From CALLCD01 sp039196965 (lineage in GTDB: Bacteria; Pseudomonadota; Alphaproteobacteria; Caulobacterales; Hyphomonadaceae), in the NCBI GenBank assembly GCA_039196965.1, contig JBCCUK010000002.1, positions 62,001 through 126,000 on the forward strand: DNA of 64,000 nt. The letters run 5' to 3'. The notes under the pieces are model-generated. The model was not told the DNA's origin. It saw nothing but the letters and a program-made list of their open reading frames with translations, and ran no database searches. The translations under genes and the position numbers were made by a program. This document shows, piece after piece, positions 1-7,989 of the stretch (position 1 is the stretch's first letter; each line of letters begins with the position of its first letter).

Positions 1-599
1 TGATGCAACGGAATGATGGCATCATAAGCGCCGTTCTCGGTCTCGACAAAGCGCTTGCGGCTGCGTTGATCGACAAACTTTACGGAGGCAATGTTGCTGA
101 GGGTTTATCTGCGAAAGACCGACCTCGAGATTTTTCGGCATTAGACAAACGCATCCTCCAGGATGTGCTGGACCCGATTACTAGATACCTCGACCCCGAA
201 CTGAAAATTGGGTTCATCGAGACGGATTCGGAAGCCGCATCGGCTCTAGTCGCGCCGGGAGATGCCATGATGGCGGATCTGACTTGTAATGTCGGAATGC
301 AAACGGGTCGCGCGCTGTTTGCCAAAGCACACGATGTGGAAGAGGAGCCGAGGGCTGCAATGGCCAACGGATCTTTTGATAAAATGCAGACAGTGCTGAT
401 TGCACGAATTGCCAGTCTTGAGGTTCCTGTGAGCCGCCTGGCTAATCTTAAGGCAGGCTCAACGCTGCTTCTCGGACTTCCGACCAATCAGAAAGTCGAA
501 CTATTGTCCGGATCGCGTTCCGGGCCGGTTGTGGCAGAGGGGGATGTGGGCCGAAAGGGCAACCGGATGGCGGTGCGGCTGAGTGAGCGGAGCAGGTGA
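1..599 (+). CDS. fliM: Flagellar motor switch protein FliM, C-terminal part (cut by window edge)
   Basis: The frame is open from the first base, so the gene very likely begins outside the window. About 198 residues are visible, against roughly 330 for a full FliM. The first part resembles the end of the FliM middle domain (AVLGLDKALAAALIDKLYGG, then a helix running into PITRYL). The last 70 residues look like the SpoA domain shared by FliM and FliN: ARIASLEVPVSRLANLKAGS followed by a short beta-rich end. FliM is the C-ring protein that binds phospho-CheY and sets rotation direction at the cytoplasmic face of the motor. It converges on the BolA-family gene. The ATG at base 3 is not taken as the start. 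HrcQ/YscQ-type secretion proteins share SpoA, but the middle-domain match favours FliM. Confidence 0.75.
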   Translation, partial: MQRNDGIISAVLGLDKALAAALIDKLYGGNVAEGLSAKDRPRDFSALDKRILQDVLDPITRYLDPELKIGFIETDSEAASALVAPGDAMMADLTCNVGMQTGRALFAKAHDVEEEPRAAMANGSFDKMQTVLIARIASLEVPVSRLANLKAGSTLLLGLPTNQKVELLSGSRSGPVVAEGDVGRKGNRMAVRLSERSR

Positions 600-613
600 A
601 CCATCTGCCGATG

Positions 614-847
614 TCACCCCGGTGCCCGTGTTTTAAGTGCAAGGGCGTGAAGCTCGCCGCCCATCTTTCCCCTGAGCGCCTTGTAAACAAGCTGGTGCTG
701 AGCGACCCGTGACAGCCCTGCGAACTGGGAACTGACAATCTCCGCTTGCCAGTGATTGTCATCGCCCGCGAGGTCGGTGAGTTGGATCTCGGCTTCCGGG
801 AATGCCTCTGTCAAAAAACTCTCAAGCGTCTCGCGACTCATGGCCAT
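614..847 (-). CDS. BolA-family protein
   Basis: This 77-residue protein matches the small BolA/IbaG fold in length and pattern: an N-terminal helix (SRETLESFLTEAFPEAEI), a central beta strand with DDNHWQAEIVSSQF, and the conserved helix HQLVYKALRGKMGGELHALA. The family binds [2Fe-2S] clusters together with monothiol glutaredoxins and takes part in iron-sulfur trafficking; some members also bind DNA. The short length and the position of the histidine in RVAQHQLVYKAL fit the IbaG-like or BolA2-like group rather than classical BolA, but that split is uncertain. It is a single gene, convergent with fliM and divergent from the peptidase gene at 980. Confidence 0.85.
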   Translation of the reverse strand: MAMSRETLESFLTEAFPEAEIQLTDLAGDDNHWQAEIVSSQFAGLSRVAQHQLVYKALRGKMGGELHALALKTRAPG

Positions 848-979
848 TGCTTCTCTCCTCTTATCTGATGGCCCAATAGGCTTTGTTAGGATCGCAAATC
901 AAGACGGTCAGGGTGTTGCTATTTGTCTTGATCCCGTGGAACACCCACGATGACACTGCAACTGCAAAAGTAATATGCC

Positions 980-1921
980 ATGCGCAATTTTATTATCGCA
1001 CTCCTTCTCTGTTCTTGCGCTAGCACTGAAACGGAGCGTCCCAATAAAGACAAGGCAGGTCTTGTCACCGATCCTATGGAGATCACGCGGATACTTGCCG
1101 CCGACGATATGGAAGGGCGAGAAACCGGAACAGCAGGGGGACTGAAAGCTCGGGAGTGGCTGCTTGAACAAATGCAAGCGCGGTCATTCGAAACGCTGGA
1201 TGGAGACTATCGGCAAAGTTTTGAGTTCCCGCTGAAGAACGGGGAAGATCTGGAGGGTATCAATCTGGTCGGCCTTATAAGGGGCACAGGTGCTAAGTCT
1301 GGCCCCGTCATGGTTGTGACGGCACATTACGATCATGTCGGCATCAAGAGCAAAGAGATCTACAATGGAGCGGATGACAATGCCTCCGGTGTGGCTGGCG
1401 CGCTCGCTATTGCCGACCATTTTTTTGACAATCCGCCTACCCATGATGTGATCATCGCCTTTCTGGATGCCGAGGAGAAAGGGTTGTGGGGTGCGAGGGC
1501 TTTTCTTGGGGATAAGGTTATTGATCCAGAGCAAATTGGCCTCAACCTAAATCTCGATATGATCTCGAAGAATAACAGAGATGAGATTTATGCTGCGGGC
1601 ACCTATCACACACCAGCCTTGGTGCCGCTGATCGACCGCGTTGCTGCCGCGGCCCCTATCATAGTCATGATCGGGCACGACCGCCCAGAGATGGGGGGTG
1701 ATGACTGGACTTTTCAGTCAGATCACGGACCTTTCCATCGTGCTGGTATTCCATTCATATATTTTGGAGTGGAAGACCACGCTGAGTATCATAGACCGAC
1801 CGATGATTATCAGACGATACCGGAAGATTTTTTTCGGGGCTCTGTAAAGACAGTTGTCCTTGCCGCCGAGATCTTCGATGAAGAGCTTGAGCGTATTTGG
1901 CAAAGTGCGAGTCGAGACTAG
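980..1921 (+). CDS. M28-family zinc metallopeptidase, predicted lipoprotein
   Basis: A short N-terminal hydrophobic stretch ends in LLLCSCAST, a likely lipobox, so the 313-residue protein is probably lipid-anchored and faces the periplasm. The rest is one M28 (aminopeptidase Y/S type) domain with its expected dinuclear zinc ligands in order: the His of TAHYDHVG, the Asp of NGADDNASG, the Glu pair in DAEEKGLWG, an Asp in LNLDMIS, and the final His in AEYHRPTDDY. SDHGPFHRAGIPFIYFG is the conserved strand-loop before the last ligand. It probably removes N-terminal residues from peptides; substrates cannot be told from sequence. It stands alone, with the methyltransferase pseudogene convergent on it 30 bases downstream. 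Confidence 0.85.
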   Translation: MRNFIIALLLCSCASTETERPNKDKAGLVTDPMEITRILAADDMEGRETGTAGGLKAREWLLEQMQARSFETLDGDYRQSFEFPLKNGEDLEGINLVGLIRGTGAKSGPVMVVTAHYDHVGIKSKEIYNGADDNASGVAGALAIADHFFDNPPTHDVIIAFLDAEEKGLWGARAFLGDKVIDPEQIGLNLNLDMISKNNRDEIYAAGTYHTPALVPLIDRVAAAAPIIVMIGHDRPEMGGDDWTFQSDHGPFHRAGIPFIYFGVEDHAEYHRPTDDYQTIPEDFFRGSVKTVVLAAEIFDEELERIWQSASRD

Positions 1922-1951
1922 CCCGGTTTCCATAGGCTGTAGGCCAGGCGA

Positions 1952-3496
1952 TCAGATAATGTTGAACCGTTTGAATATCGCTTGCCAGGCAGTTTTGAAA
2001 CCGGGCAACACAGGTGCCACTGTGGTCATCAGATCCTGACCTGATTTTACAATGCCTTTTTGTGTGCGCATGTCGGAAAAACCGGGCGTTCGTTTCACAC
2101 GATTGAAGAGCGTGTTCGGATCTCCGCCGAGCGCCAGATATAGTTTGATCTTGGCGTCATTGTTGAATACGAAGCATCCGCCTAGCGTCTCACTTGGTAT
2201 CGGAAGAGGTCGGTTTAATGCAAGGTATCTCCAAAGATCGTCCGCATAGCTAAACGCCTTCAGGCTCACATCATCTTGTCCATCATCCGCGGCGCAATCG
2301 TGAACGGATGCCGACACCAGTCCATACGCTATGAGGTGACCAAGCTTCCTGATTACCTCGGTCCTGGATCCAAGCATATCCGTCGCTTGCTTGATAATGT
2401 CTCTAATCCGGTGGGGTCCGGTGCCTATCAGCGAAGCGAGCTGTGAATAGGCTTCGCCTGTAAGGTCAATTGGAGATCCGCTATTTTTCACCTGCAATGC
2501 GGTGCTCAAATTGTCAGTAAGCGAGCTTACGTAGAGATTCGAAACACCACCATCCGCAAACACTTCCTCAGGTTCACGGGCTACGCCGCTGCGGGCGAAT
2601 ATATCTATACGGACGGGCTCCTTGGTGAGCGTTTGAATGAGTGGCTGCGATCCTATCCAGTCGCTGCTGAAATCAAATTGCGTCATGACTGCTTCCGATA
2701 CGAAGCCTTCTGGAAGCATTTGAGCAAGATTTGCCGAGGCCGCGAATTCGAGATCATTTTCTTCCGCCATGTCGGAAAAATCCTCGAAACTGAGAGTTGT
2801 TGCCGATTGGAAGAAGTCATGCACCACATAATCAGGATCGATTTTGAAGCGAGCATGGATCGACTGATATTGCGGACCGAGTTGCGGATATATACCAATT
2901 TTTGAATTATATAGCTTCTCAAAGCGCTTAAAAGCTTCTGTCGCGCCTTCTTTCGAGCTTTGCTGGCCCCGCGGTGTTAGCATGGCAAGGATGCCTGGCG
3001 CACACCTCCCCAATCCTGCGATAGGTGCAGCTGTGTAATGCGTAGCAAGAAGACCCTTATCGCTTAACAGCTTTGCCGCGTTTTTAAGGGCTATGCGTTG
3101 GAGTTTTAAAGGGATCCAGCTGAGTACACCCATCATAGTTATGAAGTCACAGGGCGGCAGGTTCAGCGGATCGAGATCCCTAAGGTCACCTTGCATGATC
3201 TCGATGTTCGAAAGGTCCAGCTCTTTTGCGCGCTCTTTTGCCCGTTCAACGTGGGATGGATTTATATCGACGGCGTAGAAACGAGCCTGGGGATAGCATT
3301 TTGCCATCAGGCATACAGTTTCACCTGGACCACATGCTAAATCGCAATAAACAAATGGATCTTATAGGTTTACAGAATCAAAGCCTCGAAGCGCTGCGGC
3401 AAAAGCAAGATCCTTCGGGGTCGCCTGGCTCCAGAACATGGCCGGATAATCGACTGCGGTAGTGTATTTTCTTTCAGCGGTAGCGTGTTTCGCCAT
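1952..3496 (-). pseudogene. Class I methyltransferase with regulatory domain, interrupted by an in-frame TAA
   Basis: Reading the minus strand from an ATG at 3496, which has a GGAG ribosome site 8 bases upstream, gives MAKHATAERKYTTAVDYPAM and then 24 more family-like residues up to a TAA at 3364-3362, codon 45. The same frame continues with DPFVYCDLACGPGETVCLMA, which holds SAM-binding motif I (DLACGPG), and runs open to 1952. Without the stop the product would be about 513 residues, the usual size for the methyltransferase plus MethyTransf_Reg (PF10119) architecture. The next in-frame start, ATG at 3307, lies after motif I, so a restart product of 451 residues would lack the SAM-binding loop. 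AVDINPSHVERAKERAKEL (motif II) and GVLSWIP (post-II) are intact. Either a recent nonsense mutation or a sequence error explains this. It diverges from the fusion gene at 3727. Confidence 0.8.
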
Positions 3497-3726
3497 AGTG
3501 GAAACTCCGAGGGTAGAACTTGAAAACTGTCATAATCAAAGGAAACTGATTTCCCTTCAGCACTTGCAAAGTCAACTCCCCATCTTGGTTCATTGCAGCT
3601 CCGACTGACACAAATGCGCAAAGTACCCGGCCATCATGCTTCGGGGCTCATAAGGTCTTGCAAATCCGTATCAATTGTCGTCGAGGTGCGCGGATTAGCT
3701 ATTGCGTACAAAAAAGGCCGAGACAC

Positions 3727-5970
3727 ATGCATTTCAGCTCCTTTGAGAATATGCAGAAATGCTTTGATCGATATGTTTGGGGAAGCCACCTAATTGAGAG
3801 AAAAGGTGCAAAAGTTCTAGACGTCGGCGGGGCTGACGTGAACGGCAGTTATTCCGAACTTTTTCCAAAGAAAACATTTCAGTATTTGGGAGTGGACCTC
3901 AATTCGGGGCCTGGAATTTCCATGATTTTGGATGACCCTAATCGGTTCCCGCTGCAGGATAAGTCAATTGATCTTGTGATTTCCGGGCAGATGCTTGAGC
4001 ACTGCGCGAATTTCTGGCTCGTCTTTACCGAAATGGTGCGGGTGGTGAAGGATGATGGATACATCTTCCTGATCGCTCCTTCGGCGGGTCCGATACATCG
4101 TTACCCCGTTGACTGTTATAGATTTTACCCTGATTCTTTCCAAGCGCTGGCAGACTATGCAGGCTGCCACCTTATAGATTGCTGGCGAGATCAGAGAGGT
4201 CCTTGGAAGGATTTGGTGGGTGTGTTTAGCCGGACGCCCCAGCCGCGGGTTGCCCGCTCTTCCAGAGTGTATCCATTCGCGGACCAATACAACGCTGTTC
4301 AAGCGTCTCGCGACACCGAGACAGATATCGAGGATGGCGCAACGTTAGGGCGATTGCAGGCGCTGCAACACTTGCACAATCAACTTAGGCCAGAGAATTA
4401 TCTCGAGCTCGGCGTTCGCGATGGCGCGAGTCTTGCTCTTGCAACATGCTCTGCGGTCGGGGTCGCGCCGGTATCCGACGTGTCCGCGGACCTTGGCCGC
4501 CAGACGAAAATCGTCACAGAAGCAAGCGATCAGTTTTTCGAGGACGGAAGTGATCCCATCCTTAAGGCACAGCCGGATCTCGTTTTGCTCGATGGCATGC
4601 ATCTTCTCGAAAACGCCCTTCGCGACTTCATGCAGGCTGAACAGATCTGCCATGACAGCAGTCTGATTGTAATTGATGGCATCTTGCCCTGCACGCCATC
4701 AGATGCCGCCCGCAAGGCCAATAAGGAGACGAAGAACTGGACCGGTGATGTCTGGAAGCTGATTGGCCTCCTGAAGACGTGGCGCCCGGATCTTCGCCTT
4801 GATCTTCTTGACGTCGAACCATCTGGGCTTTTGCTGGTCAGCAAATTGAATCCAAAAAGCAGGGTGCTCTGGGAGCAGTACAATCCGCTCACCCGTAAAA
4901 TGGCCAATAGCGATTTCGGAGCCCCGCCGCCTGATATCCTTGCGAGGGAAAATGCGATTTTCCTATCCGATGACTCGATTTCGGAGCTTCTGGAGACGCT
5001 GAAAGCCAAAAAACCAGAAGCTTCCGTTTCCATTGCCAACAATCATCAAGCGCCTTCAGGAACCTCTATCAGCCAGAGCAAACCGAAAATCTCCGTTGTC
5101 GTCATTTCGTACAATATGAAGCGGGAGCTCCCGCGAACACTTCAAACTCTGTCTGCATCTAACCAAGGCTTCGACGATGAAGACGATGTCGAAATCATTC
5201 TCGTCGACAATGGGTCGACGGACGGCATTGATTTGCAGGCTCTGCAAAATGATATGCCCAGTCTAAAAGTTCATGCATTCGATTCCGGATCGTCATCGCC
5301 AGTGGAGGCAATCAATTTTGGTCTTGCCAAAGCAAGGGCAGGGCTTCAGGGGGTCATGATCGATGGCGCACGCATGGCAAGCCCCGGTCTGTTATCCACT
5401 GCGATCGAAGCGGCGTCGCTTCACCCCAGGGCCGTGATCGGCACGATTGCCTTTCATCTCGGGCCAAAAGTGCAGATGCAGTCCGTTCTCGAAGGGTACA
5501 ATCAGGACGTCGAAGATGAACTGCTCTCCGGCATTGACTGGCTGCAGGATGGATATCGGCTTTTCGACATATCCTGTCTCGCTGGATCGTCTGCCAAAGG
5601 TTGGTTATCGGTGCCTGCAGAGACCAATGCACTGTTTATGAAGAAAGACCTCTGGGCGGAGCTCGGCGGATATGATCCTATCTTTCAAAGCCCCGGCGGC
5701 GGATATGTGAATCTCGATACGTGGAAGCGGGCGTGCGAGCTTTCGGAGGCCCAGGTGATCATGTTGCTGGGTGAGGCAACCTTTCATCAGGTTCATGGCG
5801 GCGTGGCGACAAACGCTGTGGTTCCTGCGGGTGAAAAACGCCCCGGCCAAATCTTCAAAGAGGAGTACAGGATGTTTCGGGGAAGGGACTATGCGCCGCC
5901 TAAGGTAAGCGCGCTGTTCCATGGACGGTTTGGAGGGCGAAAACCGCCATCTTCTACCCCTGATGATTAA
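3727..5970 (+). CDS. Three-domain fusion: methyltransferase, second methyltransferase-like domain, GT2 glycosyltransferase
   Basis: I start this 747-residue protein at the ATG at 3727 (MHFSSFENMQ); a longer reading from a TTG at 3658 is possible. Domain 1 (about 10-175) is a type-11 methyltransferase with KVLDVGGADVNGSYSELF and later SGQMLEHCANFW. Domain 2 (about 205-385) has YLELGVRDGASLALATCSAV, LVLLDGMHLLENALRDF and TGDVWKLIGLLKTWRPDLRL. It closely resembles the stand-alone protein at 24405-25088. Domain 3 (about 453-720) is a GT-A family 2 glycosyltransferase with ISVVVISYNMKRELPRTLQT and EIILVDNGSTDG; a DGARM motif occupies the place of the usual DxD. The protein is cytoplasmic and probably builds and methylates surface glycan, acting with the locus at 18.5-34.9 kb. 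Domain calls are solid; the acceptor is unknown. Confidence 0.8.
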   Translation: MHFSSFENMQKCFDRYVWGSHLIERKGAKVLDVGGADVNGSYSELFPKKTFQYLGVDLNSGPGISMILDDPNRFPLQDKSIDLVISGQMLEHCANFWLVFTEMVRVVKDDGYIFLIAPSAGPIHRYPVDCYRFYPDSFQALADYAGCHLIDCWRDQRGPWKDLVGVFSRTPQPRVARSSRVYPFADQYNAVQASRDTETDIEDGATLGRLQALQHLHNQLRPENYLELGVRDGASLALATCSAVGVAPVSDVSADLGRQTKIVTEASDQFFEDGSDPILKAQPDLVLLDGMHLLENALRDFMQAEQICHDSSLIVIDGILPCTPSDAARKANKETKNWTGDVWKLIGLLKTWRPDLRLDLLDVEPSGLLLVSKLNPKSRVLWEQYNPLTRKMANSDFGAPPPDILARENAIFLSDDSISELLETLKAKKPEASVSIANNHQAPSGTSISQSKPKISVVVISYNMKRELPRTLQTLSASNQGFDDEDDVEIILVDNGSTDGIDLQALQNDMPSLKVHAFDSGSSSPVEAINFGLAKARAGLQGVMIDGARMASPGLLSTAIEAASLHPRAVIGTIAFHLGPKVQMQSVLEGYNQDVEDELLSGIDWLQDGYRLFDISCLAGSSAKGWLSVPAETNALFMKKDLWAELGGYDPIFQSPGGGYVNLDTWKRACELSEAQVIMLLGEATFHQVHGGVATNAVVPAGEKRPGQIFKEEYRMFRGRDYAPPKVSALFHGRFGGRKPPSSTPDD

Positions 5971-6434
5971 GTAGAATCACGTATACGATTTACACAATGC
6001 GTCTAAAGACGCTCCGCCGTCTGACAAAATTCGCCTGCCTAGTCTATCTCAAAATCTGCGCAACGGTCTCGGGTGTCGGTGGTGATTCGATCCTGCGAAG
6101 TGAATGTGATGATTAAATTATTGGCGGTGTGACGCAGGCATGACAAATGTCTTTACGGTTCGTTAACGGACGGAAAACGCCTATCATCATTGAGTTTTTT
6201 GCCCAATTGAACGCATTGGTAGAGCTGTGACTGTGTCCTGCCTGCTACGCGCACTGCACGAACTTCATTTTTCCGCCTCACAGTTGGTTGACACCTGCGT
6301 GAGGCTCTGTTTTTCATGCATTGATCACGGGGAGAGGGTATAGGCACTCGCCCAGTGAGCGAAGTGTAAACCTAGGGGGCCAGGCGAAGCTGGGTGTCCC
6401 TGACAAATTGGACAATTTAACAGGGAGTTCCCAT
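5971..6434 (+). promoter_or_regulatory. Long non-coding leader upstream of the acidic secreted protein, with small hairpins
   Basis: These 464 bases hold no convincing gene. A TTGACA at 6288-6293 is a good -35 box, but the sequence 17-18 bases later (TTTTCAT) is a weak -10. If transcription starts there, the transcript has about 110 bases of leader. It contains a CACT/AGTG stem (6345-6348 with 6354-6357) and a CCAG/CTGG stem with a GCGAAG loop (6380-6393), possibly closed by an outer GGG/CCC pairing. AGGGAG at 6422-6427 is a strong ribosome site 7 bases before the ATG at 6435. I could not match the fold to any riboswitch class by eye; an mRNA-stabilising leader of an abundant surface protein is one reading. 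Confidence 0.4.
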
Positions 6435-7907
6435 ATGTCCTTCAAGAAACTTGCCGTAGCAGCTTCTGCTACCGCTCTTCTCGCTGGCTATGCGAGTGCG
6501 CAGACTTTCTCTACTGACGCTACGGTGGATATTGCTAATGAGTTGAGTTTTGACAACGGTGCAGTAGAAGGTGATCTTCCTGCCGTTGACCTAACAGGAA
6601 TTGCTCTTAGCGTGGGCGATTTCAACGTTCAGTATACAATTTCAGGTTCGGCTGTAGTTGACTCTTCAGCGCTGGCGGCTGGAGACCTGACACTAACAGG
6701 CACAGGCGTGATTAGCCCGTCTACACCATCCATCGGTGGTGAGAACAACGTGATCACATTTCCAATTGCGGTCACCACGGCTGTGGTTGCTGCAGATGTT
6801 TTTGCGGCAATGTTGCCGGTAACAGTAACTGATTGCGACGCACCTATAACCGTGTCCGTTACAGTTTTGGACTCGGCGGGTACTGGAACCGTTGTGCCTA
6901 TGCAAACTCTTGAGGCAAGTGCAGCGCTCGACGCTTTGTCGGCCGACGTGGACGCAGGTGATGATGTAGCAGATCTCGCTGAATGTTTCAGCGCTATCGA
7001 AGGGATTATTCTTTCCGACACCGTAGATGAGTTGGATGCTCTGATGTTTACGGCTGGGCAAGACTCTCAGCTGTCGCTCGAAAGCGACTTCGAAGAGTTC
7101 CTTGCAGGTGCTGATGACAGCGTAGCTGAAGCAGAGATTGCCCGTATCGTTGCGGTTTTCCCTCCGGCTGCCAATGGCAGTGTATCCGTTGGTGCGGATC
7201 TTTTGGTTGGATCCGCTGCTAGCACTGCAACTGTGACGTCGGTAGACTTTACCGCAACACTTACTGATATCACTGGTCTTATTGGGCTTAATATCGACGC
7301 CGGCGATGATCTTGCTAATGCGGCAGTCTCGGAAGATTTCGAGGAAGGAACGCTCGCTTATGACATTTCGTTAGCGGTCGATCCAGCAGCAACTCTCACT
7401 GGTGGCCTTTTCTCCGAAGCATTTCTTGATATTGAGGCCGCTACTGGTGATGATGCTGCGCCAATTATGTCTCAGACAGTCGCCATAACCGATGCAGAAC
7501 TTGATCTTGTTACCGGCTTCGTTGATCAGCCAGTTCTCGCGCTCGGGACAGATGCGATCCAGCTTGAAGGTGCAGCTAGCCCAGTGTTTGATTGGGTTCC
7601 AGATGCTACATTTGCTGTGAACACGGTTTTCCGTGGTACCGGTTTGGGAGCTACTGCGCCTGCTGCAGCCGTCGTCATTACAAACTCGTCTCTAGGAGTT
7701 AACGGTCAGTTTGATCTTGACCTTGGTACACCAACAGGTGGGCAAGTTATTGTAAATGCAGCGTCGATCCAGGCAGCTGTCGGGGAACCATTTGGAATTG
7801 GAGATGTTCAAATTATCGTCTTTTCTGACCTGCCAACCCTCGACTTCGACCGCCTTTATGCAGCTAACGGTGTGATCAGCTCACACGGCAACGAAAACGG
7901 CGACTGA
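6435..7907 (+). CDS. Secreted, strongly acidic, lysine-free surface-type protein of unknown family
   Basis: I do not recognise this 490-residue protein. It starts at ATG 6435, after AGGGAG, with a Sec signal peptide (MSFKKLAVAASATALLAGYA, cleavage after ASA before Gln23). The mature part of about 468 residues has no lysine and only three arginines, is rich in Asp, Glu, Ala, Val, Thr and Gly, and alternates short hydrophobic and Thr/Ser/Asp stretches as all-beta surface proteins do. It has just two cysteines (about 134 and 184), placed to form one disulfide. A phrase recurs: VDAGDDVADLAE and IDAGDDLANAAV. There is no membrane anchor or sorting tail. It sits directly before the type II secretion operon, separated by a terminator, so it may be a substrate of that system or an S-layer-like protein. 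Function is inference only. Confidence 0.75.
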   Translation: MSFKKLAVAASATALLAGYASAQTFSTDATVDIANELSFDNGAVEGDLPAVDLTGIALSVGDFNVQYTISGSAVVDSSALAAGDLTLTGTGVISPSTPSIGGENNVITFPIAVTTAVVAADVFAAMLPVTVTDCDAPITVSVTVLDSAGTGTVVPMQTLEASAALDALSADVDAGDDVADLAECFSAIEGIILSDTVDELDALMFTAGQDSQLSLESDFEEFLAGADDSVAEAEIARIVAVFPPAANGSVSVGADLLVGSAASTATVTSVDFTATLTDITGLIGLNIDAGDDLANAAVSEDFEEGTLAYDISLAVDPAATLTGGLFSEAFLDIEAATGDDAAPIMSQTVAITDAELDLVTGFVDQPVLALGTDAIQLEGAASPVFDWVPDATFAVNTVFRGTGLGATAPAAAVVITNSSLGVNGQFDLDLGTPTGGQVIVNAASIQAAVGEPFGIGDVQIIVFSDLPTLDFDRLYAANGVISSHGNENGD

Positions 7908-7937
7908 TATCAGTCAGTTTCTTGTTTGAAACGAGTT

Positions 7938-7969
7938 GGGGCGGCCTTTTCAGGTCGCCCCATTTCTTT
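7938..7969 (+). terminator. Rho-independent terminator after the acidic secreted protein
   Basis: A 10-base-pair stem (GGGGCGGCCT with AGGTCGCCCC, one G-U pair) with a TTTC loop is followed by the T-rich run ATTTCTTT. It lies 30 bases after the stop at 7907 and 20 bases before gspE, so it should separate the abundant-type secreted protein transcript from the secretion operon or attenuate read-through into it. Confidence 0.8.
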
Positions 7970-7989
7970 GAAGCGTGTAGATTACGGTC

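Noticed and set aside
3370..3621. An 83-codon minus-strand frame beginning upstream of the methyltransferase pseudogene
   Set aside because: It is in another frame from the conserved methyltransferase start region and has no recognisable features; the frame from ATG 3496 explains the sequence.
6330..6434. A known riboswitch in the leader of the acidic protein
   Set aside because: The hairpins do not match the conserved cores of the c-di-GMP, SAM, cobalamin, glycine or TPP classes that I can recall.
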